In this document: piece after piece, positions 27,914-36,225 of the stretch
Numbering within the stretch: position 1 is the stretch's first letter
Layout of the letters: every line of letters starts with the position of its first letter
DNA from: Dokdonella fugitiva
Lineage (GTDB): Bacteria; Pseudomonadota; Gammaproteobacteria; Xanthomonadales; Rhodanobacteraceae
Direction: 5' to 3'
NCBI RefSeq assembly: GCF_004342425.1
Contig: NZ_SLWQ01000008.1
Span: 169,288-233,287, forward strand
Length of the DNA: 64,000 nucleotides
Notes under the pieces: generated by a model
The model's database searches: none
Seen by the model: only the letters and a program-made list of their open reading frames with translations
Told to the model about the DNA's origin: nothing
Translations under genes and position numbers: made by a program

Positions 27914-29271
27914 ACCGGCTCGTCGTCGTCTCCAACCGCGTCGCCCAACCGCGCGAGGCGCGCGCGGGCGGGCTCGCTTCGGCGATGCAGGCGGCGCTCG
28001 AGCAGTGCGGCGGCCTCTGGTTCGGCTGGAGCGGTCGCATCGTCGACGAGGCGGACGCCACGCCGCGCATGGAGCGCGCCGGACGCATCGATTACGCCCT
28101 CGTCGACCTCACGCGCAGCGACCACGACGAGTACTACCTCGGCTTCGCCAATCGCACGCTGTGGCCGCTGCTGCATTTCCGTCCGTCGCTGCTCGACTAC
28201 CATCGCGGCGATTTCGCCGGCTACCAGCGCGTCAACGCGGCCTTCGCGCGCCAACTCGCGCCGCTGCTGCGCGACGACGACGTGGTCTGGATCCATGACT
28301 ACCACCTCATTCCGCTCGGTGCGGAACTGCGCGCGCTCGGCGTCGGCGCGCGCATCGGCTTCTTCCTGCACGTCCCGGTGCCGCCGCCGGCGCTGCTCGC
28401 GGTGCTGCCGCATCACGAACAGTTGTTCCCCAAGCTCGCCGCGTACGACCTCGTAGGACTGCAGACCTGGCGCGACCGCGATGCGCTGCTCGCCTATTTC
28501 CGCGAGCGCGACGCGTCGACGGGCGCCGACGGCAACGTCGAGCTGCCCGACGGCCGGCGCTTCGAGATCGCCGCGTTCCCGATCGGCATCGACGCGGTGA
28601 AGGTCGCCGAGCAGGCACGCAAGGCGGCCGGCAGCCCGGCGACGGCGCGGCTCGTGCGCAGCCTCGAGGGCCGCAAGCTCGTGATCGGCGTCGACCGCCT
28701 CGACTATTCGAAGGGCCTGCCGCAACGCTTCGAGGCATTCGGACGCTTCCTCGCCCGCCACGCCGCGTGGCGCGCGCGCGTGTCGTTCCTGCAGATCGCG
28801 CCGCCGTCGCGCGAACAGGTGCAGGAATACCGCGACCTGCGTTCGCGCCTCGAACGCCTCGCCGGCGCGACCAACGGCCGCTACGCGGAACCCGATTGGG
28901 TGCCGATCCGCTACGTCAACCGCAGCTTCACCCAGGGCACGCTCGCCGGCTTCTACCGCGTCGCCGACATCGGCCTCGTCACGCCTCTGCGCGATGGAAT
29001 GAACCTCGTCGCGAAGGAATACGTCGCATCGCAACCGCCCGAAGACCCGGGCGTGCTCGTGCTGTCCAGCTTCGCCGGCGCGGCCGACGAGCTCGCCGAA
29101 GCGATCATCATCAATCCACTCGATCCGGAAGACATCGTCGAGAGCCTCGAACACGCGCTGTCGATGCCGCTCGCCGAACGGCGCGAACGCTGGGCGGCGA
29201 TGTTCGAGCGCGTGTCGCGCAACGACATCGCGGCGTGGCGGCAGGCATTCCTCGAGCGGCTCGCGGGCTGA
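27910..29271 (+). CDS. otsA: Alpha,alpha-trehalose-6-phosphate synthase
   Basis: OtsA transfers glucose from a nucleotide sugar, typically UDP-glucose, to glucose-6-phosphate. The 453-residue GT20 enzyme has RLVVVSNRVA at the N-terminus, VWIHDYHLIPLG, GVDRLDYSKGLPQR with the phosphate-binding Arg/Lys, and the PLRDGMNLVAKEYVA nucleotide-sugar site. The GTG at 27910 overlaps the GH15 stop (GTGA). Unlike E. coli, where otsBA are adjacent, a GH15 gene lies between. Trehalose accumulation is a common osmotic and desiccation response. Confidence 0.95.
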   Translation: MNRLVVVSNRVAQPREARAGGLASAMQAALEQCGGLWFGWSGRIVDEADATPRMERAGRIDYALVDLTRSDHDEYYLGFANRTLWPLLHFRPSLLDYHRGDFAGYQRVNAAFARQLAPLLRDDDVVWIHDYHLIPLGAELRALGVGARIGFFLHVPVPPPALLAVLPHHEQLFPKLAAYDLVGLQTWRDRDALLAYFRERDASTGADGNVELPDGRRFEIAAFPIGIDAVKVAEQARKAAGSPATARLVRSLEGRKLVIGVDRLDYSKGLPQRFEAFGRFLARHAAWRARVSFLQIAPPSREQVQEYRDLRSRLERLAGATNGRYAEPDWVPIRYVNRSFTQGTLAGFYRVADIGLVTPLRDGMNLVAKEYVASQPPEDPGVLVLSSFAGAADELAEAIIINPLDPEDIVESLEHALSMPLAERRERWAAMFERVSRNDIAAWRQAFLERLAG

Positions 29272-29641
29272 AGGATTCTTCGCCGGGCGTCCGCGGCTCT
29301 CGTCCCGCGGGAGTGGGACAACAGCGGCGGGAACGCCCCGCGCATGCAGGACGCGCGACCGCGAGCCCACCGGGTTCTACGAACGCCCGTCGAGAGCGGC
29401 GCGGCCCAAGCAGAACCCACGACAAGCCGGTTCGCAAGTCAAAAGCGCTCGGTGTCTGTGGGAGCTTCGCCGGCCGGCGCACGGCAGGATTCCGTTCGCG
29501 CCGAGCACAGCCCACGGCTTCCGCCGGAATGTCGGCATTTGCCGCGTCGTGCGAAGGAAGCCCTTGCACCGTGGCGCGCAAACCAAGAAAAAAGGCCGCG
29601 CGGCGAACCGCGCGGCCAGGACGCCCTCAGGAAGCGTCAGC
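29272..29641. other. Convergent intergenic region after otsA
   Basis: This 370-bp gap has no credible gene. It contains a short GTCCC/GGGAC hairpin (29302-29319) that might weakly terminate otsA, and the TonB-receptor terminator at 29588-29617 on the minus strand. I see nothing else. Confidence 0.5.
29588..29617 (-). terminator. Terminator after the TonB-dependent receptor gene
   Basis: Minus-strand 10-bp stem GGCCGCGCGG with TTCG loop, followed by TTTTTTCTT. It lies 25 bp after the receptor stop. Confidence 0.88.
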
Positions 29642-32626
29642 TCAGAACTTCACGGTGATGCGGCCCCAGTAGTAGCGGCCCAGCAGGTCGAAGTCGCTCG
29701 GGTCCGTGTTCGCGTTCAAGGTGTTGTTCGCGTACAGGAACGGCGGCTGCTTGTCGCCGACGTTGTTCACGCCGATGTCGAAGCGCGTGTTGAGCGACTC
29801 GAGGTTGTAGCCGAACTGGATGTCGTGGTAGACGGTCGAGCCGTAATCGGTGTACAGGCCATCCAGCGACGGATTGCCCGTGCCGTACGGATGCGTGTCC
29901 TGCGACGGCGAGGCCGAACCCATGCGGAAGCGATGGATGTAACGCATCGCCCACGACGCGTCGAACGGACCCATCTGCCAGCCGACCGAGCTCTGCGCAC
30001 GCCAGCGCGGGAACAGGCAGACGCCACCGCCAGCACCCGGGCACGCGCCCGCCTGCGCAGAACCGTAGTTCATGAAGTGGCCGGCGTAGTGGTACGTCGA
30101 GCCGCCCTCGAGGCCAGGCGCCGTCTGCAGGTCGTAGTTCTTCAGGTAGGTCGCGTTGACGCCGACGTTGAAGCGCCCGAACGAGAACTCCGGCAGGCGG
30201 TAGTTCAGCGCGAAGTCGACGCCACCCACGTCCACGCGACCGAGGTTGCCGGTCGGCTCGATGAGGGTCTGGATCTGGCCCTGGTTCGGGCCGCTCGCAT
30301 AGCGACGGATGAGCGGGCAGTAGGCGGTCTGGCCTGCAGCGCAGAGGTCGATCACGCTCTGCGCGCGCACGGTCGTGATGTTGTCGTTGAGGTACAGGCG
30401 CCAGAGGTCGGCGCTGACCGACAGGCCTTCGAGCCAATGCGGGTCGTAGACGATGCCGAAGTCGAACGACTTGCCCTTCTCAGGGCCGATCGGGAAACCG
30501 GCATACGCCGCGCCCGACAGGATCGCATTGAGCTGCAGGGCCTGCGCGACGTTCTGGTTGCGGAAGCTGCCGTCGGTCGGCACGTTGACGCAGGCCGGGT
30601 TGCCACCACCGGTGTAACCGTCGCACGGATCGCGCGAGATCTTCGGCGCATCGCTGCCGGCGCCGCCGAAGATGTTGGCGACGGTCGGTGCGCGGAACAC
30701 CTTGGACATCGTGCCGCGCAACAGCAGGTCTTCGATCGGGCGGTACTCGAGCGCGATCTTCGTGTTGTTCGTGCTGCCGAAAGTCGAGTACTTCGACCAG
30801 CGGTCACCGACGGTCAGGTTCAGCGCGTGCAGGAACGGCAGGTCCTTGACGATCGGCACGAACAGCTCGGCGTAGGCTTCCTTCACGTTGTAGCCGCCCT
30901 GCAGTGCCGAGCCGCATTGGCTGCCGAGCGTGCAGTTGCCGTTGAAGTCGACGATGAGGCCGGTGTCGACGTTCGAGTGCGTGTACTCGGTGCGGTAGTT
31001 GTAGCCGACCGCGAGTTGCATCGCGCCGGCCGGCAGGTCGAACAGGCCGCCGTTGAGATCGAGGCGCTTGACCGTTTCCTTGGTCATGAAGTTGTTCACG
31101 CCCGGCGAAGCCGCGGCGCGCAGCACGGCGATGCTGTTCGGATCGTCGAGGTTGAACGGATTGAACGGCGTGCAGCCATCGATGATGTCGTCGGGGCCGG
31201 TGCCGCAATGCACGACGCCGTCGTCGCCGAGGAACGACGGACCCGTCGCCTGGTTGAGCACGGTCATGTTCGGCAGACCGTACGTCGTCGTGCTCAGATG
31301 CACGTGGCCGTAGTCGAAGCCGAGTTCCCAGTTCCACTGCTGGTCGTTCCAGATCGAGAACGAACCCTTGAAGCCGGTCGACAGCTGGTCGTTGGCGGTG
31401 CCGTTGGACGCGCGGCGGTTGCCGAGCGAAGACAGGCGCGCGGTGAACGAGTTCGCACCCGGCGCGAAGTCGACGCCGAACGGGTTGTAGTAGCTGTCGG
31501 CCGAGATCACGGTGCCGTACGGCGTGCCGTACACCGCCGGTGCGAGCTGGAACGATGCCGAGGTCTTGTTGTGCATCACCGACAGGTACGCGTCGATGCT
31601 GTCGGTCAGCTTGTAGTTGCCGTTGAGGAACAGGCCCGAGCGTTCCTGCGGCGTCATCACGAGGTTGACCGTCGCGTAGTTGTACTTGTCGCTCGGACCG
31701 TCCGGACCCGCGTTGTTGCGATAGCAGTGGTAGTCGGTCGCTACGTTGAGGCCGCTCGCGCCGGGATTGCGCGCGAGGAAGCCCGAGCTGCAGCCCGGGA
31801 ACAGGTCGGCCATGCCCGCGGGGATCTGCACGTGGCCGAACGGCGACGAGGACGAGCCGCCGACAAACGTGCCGATCGGGCTGCTCGTCGAGCCGAGGCG
31901 CGACACCGCGTTCTTCGAGAACTCGCGGTGTCCGGACAACACGCCATCGATCTTCTTGTAGTTGACGCCGGCCATGATCGAGCCCTTGTCGGAGCTCTGG
32001 CCGAACGTGAAGGAGTAGCCCTTCGAGGCGCCGTCGTCACGGTCGGAGATGCCATAGTCGGCCGAGAACTCCGCACCCTGGTAGTCGCTGCGCAGGATGA
32101 AGTTGACGACGCCCGCGATCGCGTCGGAGCCGTACACCGACGACGCGCCGTCGGTCAGCACTTCGATGCGCTCGATCATGTTCGCCGGGATCGCGTTCGG
32201 ATCGCCGGACAGGTAACGGTGGCCGTTGATCAGCACGAGGGTACGCGGCGAGCCGAGGCCGCGCAGGCCGATACTCGAGAAGCCGGTGCCGCCGGAGTTG
32301 TTGACCTGCGGGTTGGTGTTCGGGCCAGTGACGGCCGGGAGCTGCTGGACGAGGTCGCCCAGGGTCAGCTTGCCGGTCTTCTCGATCGCGGCGCGATCGA
32401 TGGTGACGACCGGGTTGGACGTTTCGATATCGACGCGACGGATGTTCGAACCCGTCACCGTGATCGTCTCGAGCTTCTGGCTGTCGTCGGCGCTCTGCGC
32501 GTGCGCCGTCGCCATCGCACCGAGGCCGGCCGCCGCGGCAAGCGATGCTACGCCGAACGGTCGCGCGTATCCCGGCATCACGACGAGCGCGCGCCGGATC
32601 GCCTGTCGAAGCTGCATGTGTCGCAT
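29642..32626 (-). CDS. TonB-dependent outer membrane receptor
   Basis: TonB receptors import large or scarce nutrients across the outer membrane. The 994-residue product has a signal peptide (about 1-43, cleavage after AHA), a TonB-box-like ETITVTGSNIRR segment, a plug domain with SIGLRGLGSPRTLVLINGHR and IERIEVLTDGASSVYGSDAIAGVVNFILR, and a 22-strand barrel ending in ITVKF with the terminal phenylalanine needed for insertion. Paired cysteines occur in several extracellular loops. The start ATG has AGAGGAGA upstream. An AraC regulator gene lies immediately upstream on the same strand. Substrate is unknown; no iron or sugar genes are adjacent. Confidence 0.93.
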   Translation of the reverse strand: MRHMQLRQAIRRALVVMPGYARPFGVASLAAAAGLGAMATAHAQSADDSQKLETITVTGSNIRRVDIETSNPVVTIDRAAIEKTGKLTLGDLVQQLPAVTGPNTNPQVNNSGGTGFSSIGLRGLGSPRTLVLINGHRYLSGDPNAIPANMIERIEVLTDGASSVYGSDAIAGVVNFILRSDYQGAEFSADYGISDRDDGASKGYSFTFGQSSDKGSIMAGVNYKKIDGVLSGHREFSKNAVSRLGSTSSPIGTFVGGSSSSPFGHVQIPAGMADLFPGCSSGFLARNPGASGLNVATDYHCYRNNAGPDGPSDKYNYATVNLVMTPQERSGLFLNGNYKLTDSIDAYLSVMHNKTSASFQLAPAVYGTPYGTVISADSYYNPFGVDFAPGANSFTARLSSLGNRRASNGTANDQLSTGFKGSFSIWNDQQWNWELGFDYGHVHLSTTTYGLPNMTVLNQATGPSFLGDDGVVHCGTGPDDIIDGCTPFNPFNLDDPNSIAVLRAAASPGVNNFMTKETVKRLDLNGGLFDLPAGAMQLAVGYNYRTEYTHSNVDTGLIVDFNGNCTLGSQCGSALQGGYNVKEAYAELFVPIVKDLPFLHALNLTVGDRWSKYSTFGSTNNTKIALEYRPIEDLLLRGTMSKVFRAPTVANIFGGAGSDAPKISRDPCDGYTGGGNPACVNVPTDGSFRNQNVAQALQLNAILSGAAYAGFPIGPEKGKSFDFGIVYDPHWLEGLSVSADLWRLYLNDNITTVRAQSVIDLCAAGQTAYCPLIRRYASGPNQGQIQTLIEPTGNLGRVDVGGVDFALNYRLPEFSFGRFNVGVNATYLKNYDLQTAPGLEGGSTYHYAGHFMNYGSAQAGACPGAGGGVCLFPRWRAQSSVGWQMGPFDASWAMRYIHRFRMGSASPSQDTHPYGTGNPSLDGLYTDYGSTVYHDIQFGYNLESLNTRFDIGVNNVGDKQPPFLYANNTLNANTDPSDFDLLGRYYWGRITVKF

Positions 32627-32815
32627 GGTGTTCTCCTCTGTTCTCGTAGTGTCCCCGCGCCGCCGGAGAAACCGTCGGCCTTCGCGAACATTAGGAAAAC
32701 GTGAAGACGGAGCCTTGGCCTGTCTTTTCAGGTTAGGTTGCAGAAATTGAGCAACGAATCCGCAACCGCCGGACACGCTCGCGCCGTCCGTCGCGCGCCC
32801 GGCGCGCAACCGTCG

Positions 32816-33682
32816 TCACGCGGCGGCGCGGCCCTGTTCGCGCAGGCCGCTCGCGGTGATGCCGAAGCGACGCTTGAACGAACGCGCGAATGCGCAGCGG
32901 TCTTCGAACCCGCTCACGCGCGCGACTTCGGTGATCGCCAGGGCACTCGCGTTGATGAGGCGGTGCGCGCGGCGCAGGCGCTGCTCGACGAGTACCGCAT
33001 GCGGCGTCTCGCCGAAGACGCTGCTGAAAGTGCGGATGAAATGGCACGGCGAATAGCTCGCCATGCGCGCGAAACCGGCGATGTCGAGATCGAGGTGGCA
33101 GTTGGCCGCCATCACGTTGCGTACGCGCTGCAGGCGCAGGAACACGCTGCGTCGCTGCGACGCGGTGCGCCCCGGGCAGCGTTCGATGAACGGCTCGAAC
33201 CCGGCCTGCAATTCGGTCATCGCTGCGACGAAGTTGGCCAGCGCGAGCGTCGCCGCGTTGCCGTGCGACGCGACGCGCGCGAGTTCGATCACGGTCGAGC
33301 GCAGTGCGCGGCTGGCCGGGTGCAACGCCGGCAGCAACACCGGGTCGGACGGCATGTCCGCACCGGCGCAACGACGCCATGCGCCGCTGCCGCAGCCGAG
33401 CGCCACCCACAGCGCCGCGCCGCGTCCTATCGCCTGCACGCGTTGGCCCTGTTCGACGACGAGCAGCTCGCCGGGCAGCAAGGTGTGCAGGTTGTCGCCT
33501 TCGGCGAGCTGCAGGCGTCCGCGCAGGGGCACGAGCACCATCGCCGCCGGCGCCGTACCCTGCATCACGCAGCCTCGCCCGGCGCCGACCACCACGCGCA
33601 GCAGCGACGACGCGCCCGCGCCATCGCCACCACCCAGATCCAGCCTGCCACCGTTCGCCAGTCGTTCGTACTCGATCCGCAT
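32816..33682 (-). CDS. AraC family transcriptional regulator
   Basis: The 288-residue regulator has an N-terminal cupin-like sensing domain (LVPLRGRLQLAEGDNLHTLLPGELLVV, about 50-80) and a C-terminal pair of HTH motifs (about 185-285), with IAGFARMASYSPCHFIRTFSSVFGETPHAVLVEQRLRRA and ITEVARVSGFEDRCAFARSFKRRFG. The ATG at 33682 has AGGTGG upstream; a TTG 15 codons earlier is less likely. The location 189 bp upstream of the TonB receptor gene suggests it may control that gene. Confidence 0.88.
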   Translation of the reverse strand: MRIEYERLANGGRLDLGGGDGAGASSLLRVVVGAGRGCVMQGTAPAAMVLVPLRGRLQLAEGDNLHTLLPGELLVVEQGQRVQAIGRGAALWVALGCGSGAWRRCAGADMPSDPVLLPALHPASRALRSTVIELARVASHGNAATLALANFVAAMTELQAGFEPFIERCPGRTASQRRSVFLRLQRVRNVMAANCHLDLDIAGFARMASYSPCHFIRTFSSVFGETPHAVLVEQRLRRAHRLINASALAITEVARVSGFEDRCAFARSFKRRFGITASGLREQGRAAA

Positions 33683-33908
33683 TGCGCCACCTGTCGTGAG
33701 GGCCCGTGTGGCCCGTAGTAGCGTCAATACGCGGCAGAGTCAGGAAGCGTCGCCGACTTTTCGCCGAAGCGTGGCCGTGCAGCGACGAATTCGTGGTGAA
33801 TCCGCTGCGTCCTGGACGGTGCATGCGACGGCAGGCGCGGCCCGCTCACGCTTCGTCGCGCGACCGCAACGCCTGGGCGCATGTGCTCGTGGCGGGGGTG
33901 GGGATCGG

Positions 33909-36074
33909 CTAGTCGATGGCGTCGCGGCGCAGGCGTACCGCGCCGACGTCGGTGTCTTCGGCAACGACCCGCGCGACATAGATGCTGCGCCCGTCATGGC
34001 CAACACTGAACGCGAGATCGGCGATCTGGGTCGGCAGCGAGAGCACGGTCCGGGGCTCGCCGCCCGCGAGCGGACGCGCCATGAGCTCGCTGGGACCGGC
34101 CGCCTTCAGCGCGATGTAGTAGAGCTCGCCGCCGTGCACGCGCCAGCCGTCGAGGTGCGACGGCGACAGCTCGCGCGTGACCTCGGTTTCCTCGCCGCTG
34201 GCAGGGTCGAGGCGGAACAGCCCCGGCGCGGTGATCCGGGTGAAGTGGATCACCCCGCTGTCCGGGTCGAAATCCGCGCGGCCGACATCCTGGGCGAGTA
34301 CGCGCCGGTTCGCCTCGCGCCCGCCGACCGAGTCGAACTCGATGAGCTCGCTGCGTCGTTCACGTGCGTTGACGACCGCGACGAACGTCCCCTCGCCGCG
34401 GCCGTAGGTCCCGCTGCGCACGTCCTCGTCGGCGACGTCGGTCAGCGCGTGCACGATGCGCGACGCGACCTCGACTTCGATCAGCCGCCCGCCGAACGGG
34501 CCACGCGCGGTGACCAGCACGCGCGTGCCGTCGGCTCGCCAGGTCGGATGCAGCAGGGTCGGCTCGGGCAACGCGGTGAGTGCATGGGCCTCGCGCGCGC
34601 CGCGCGGCAGGATCCAGAGCTCCTGCGAGCCGCTGCGATCGGATACGAAGACCACGTCGTCGTTGACCGGCGACGCGGCGGGTGCACCGTCGCTGCCCGT
34701 CGACGGCACGAGGTCGACCGCACTGGCGGGCGCATCGACGTCGATCCGCGAGAGCTGCTGGCGCACGCGCGGGATCTCGTAGACGACCGTGTCCGTCGCG
34801 CGTGCGGCGCTGGGAAACTCCGCCGGCTGCACGCCGAGCGCATCGATGCGGCCGTCCGCGATATCGACGACGTACAGCGCCTGCTGGCCCCCCTGCCCGG
34901 ACGAGAACACGAGCGCGCTGCCGTCGCGCACCCAGTCGTAGCCGCGGATGCGCGTGGCCAGGCGCGTCAGCTGGCGCACTTCGCCGCCTGCCGCGGAGAC
35001 GAGGAACAGGTCGCTGTTGGGGTTGGCTCCGCGGCGGAAGGCGATCCAGCGACCGTCGGGCGAATAGCGCGCGTCGAGGTCGGTGTCGTTGAGCGCGTGC
35101 GAGTATTCGAGCCGCTGTCCGTGGCCGCCGTCGATCGGCCATGAGACGATGCTCATGTCGTCGACGCCGTCCTGCGACGGTGCCGTACTGACCAGGCCCT
35201 TGCCGTCCGGGGTCCAGGCAAACGGATTGACGAGACCCGCGTAGCATTCGTCGTCGACGACGCGTTCGGAACCGCCCAGCGGCGGCACCACGACGAGCCG
35301 GCAGTGTTCGCCCGAGAAGCGCATGAACGCGACCGCGCGGCCGTCGGGCGACCACACCGGGTAGTACTCGTTGCCGTCTTCGCTCGCGCTGAGGCGCACG
35401 GCGCCGGACGCGTCGAGCGCCTTCTGCACGATGCGCGTCGAATGCGTCGCCGGGTCGCCGATCGAATAGGCGATCCGGCTGCCGTCGGGCGAGATGCGCG
35501 GGAAGCTCTCCGGCCCCGGCTCGGACGTCAGGCTGCGTTGCTCGTCGACCTGCCAGCGCAGCACCTTCGGCAGCGGGGGTGGCACGAACGTGCGCACGAG
35601 TGCGGCGACGGCGAGGACGAGGGCGACGGTACAAAGCAGCATCGCCGTCGCGTCGAAGCGCGTGCGCGCGGCGGGGTCCGCCGGCGGCGGCGCCACGGCA
35701 GCCGCCGGTGCGGATGGCAGAGGCCATGCATCGAGGAATCGCGCGGCTGCCACCAGTCGATACCCGAGCCGCGGCACCGTTTCGATGTACTGCGGCGCCT
35801 GTGGGTCGTCGCCGAGCGCGCGCCGCAGGTCCTTGATCGCCTGGGTCAGCACGTCGGGCGTCGGGCAGGTGCCGCGCCAGACGTCGTCGAGCAGTTCGTC
35901 GCGGCCGAGCGTCCGGCCGCCCGCATAGGCGAGCCGCACGAGCACGGCCACCGCCTTCGGCGGCAGCTTGACCTCCGGCGACGTGACGAGCCGCAGCGTG
36001 TCCGTATCGAGGATGTGCGCACCCACCTCGAGGAAACGCCCGGCCTCGAGCCGGACTTGCGACAGCGCATTCAT
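33909..36074 (-). CDS. Transmembrane winged-helix regulator with PD40/TolB-type propeller
   Basis: The 721-residue protein has an N-terminal OmpR/PhoB-type winged helix (about 10-110; LPPKAVAVLVRLAYAGGRTLGRDELLDDVWRG and IKDLRRALGDDP), one transmembrane helix (about 145-167), and a large periplasmic region of PD40/WD40-like repeats (FPRISPDGSRIAYS, YYPVWSPDGRAVAF, DARYSPDGRWIAFR and others) forming a TolB-like propeller. This is the CadC-like one-component layout, with a DNA-binding domain in the cytoplasm and a sensor outside. The ATG at 36074 precedes the winged helix; an ATG at 36119 is possible. It is divergent from the M2 peptidase gene and probably regulates it. Confidence 0.85.
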   Translation of the reverse strand: MNALSQVRLEAGRFLEVGAHILDTDTLRLVTSPEVKLPPKAVAVLVRLAYAGGRTLGRDELLDDVWRGTCPTPDVLTQAIKDLRRALGDDPQAPQYIETVPRLGYRLVAAARFLDAWPLPSAPAAAVAPPPADPAARTRFDATAMLLCTVALVLAVAALVRTFVPPPLPKVLRWQVDEQRSLTSEPGPESFPRISPDGSRIAYSIGDPATHSTRIVQKALDASGAVRLSASEDGNEYYPVWSPDGRAVAFMRFSGEHCRLVVVPPLGGSERVVDDECYAGLVNPFAWTPDGKGLVSTAPSQDGVDDMSIVSWPIDGGHGQRLEYSHALNDTDLDARYSPDGRWIAFRRGANPNSDLFLVSAAGGEVRQLTRLATRIRGYDWVRDGSALVFSSGQGGQQALYVVDIADGRIDALGVQPAEFPSAARATDTVVYEIPRVRQQLSRIDVDAPASAVDLVPSTGSDGAPAASPVNDDVVFVSDRSGSQELWILPRGAREAHALTALPEPTLLHPTWRADGTRVLVTARGPFGGRLIEVEVASRIVHALTDVADEDVRSGTYGRGEGTFVAVVNARERRSELIEFDSVGGREANRRVLAQDVGRADFDPDSGVIHFTRITAPGLFRLDPASGEETEVTRELSPSHLDGWRVHGGELYYIALKAAGPSELMARPLAGGEPRTVLSLPTQIADLAFSVGHDGRSIYVARVVAEDTDVGAVRLRRDAID

Positions 36075-36122
36075 GCGATCGGACTCCGCCGGCCATGCCC
36101 GCCGATGTACGACCAGCATCGT

Positions 36123-36148
36123 ATTTACATTCGCGCGCGAATACAAAT
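36123..36148. promoter_or_regulatory. 26-bp imperfect palindrome between divergent regulator and peptidase genes
   Basis: ATTTACATTCGCG (36123-36135) faces CGCGAATACAAAT (36136-36148); the arms differ at two positions. It is the only AT-rich stretch in the divergent gap, lies 49 bp from the regulator ATG and 78 bp from the peptidase ATG, and would suit a dimeric winged-helix protein. Confidence 0.5.
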
Positions 36149-36225
36149 CGCCGCCGCGGCGCAGCTTGCGCGGGCCCGGGCCTGCCACTAGCCTGCGACG
36201 CATCCCGTCCGCCCGGAGTATCCCG

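Noticed and set aside
29549..32704. 1051-codon open frame opposite the TonB receptor
   Set aside because: Low-complexity Arg/Val/Ala translation caused by GC-rich codons of the real receptor gene; the minus-strand reading has signal peptide, plug and barrel motifs.
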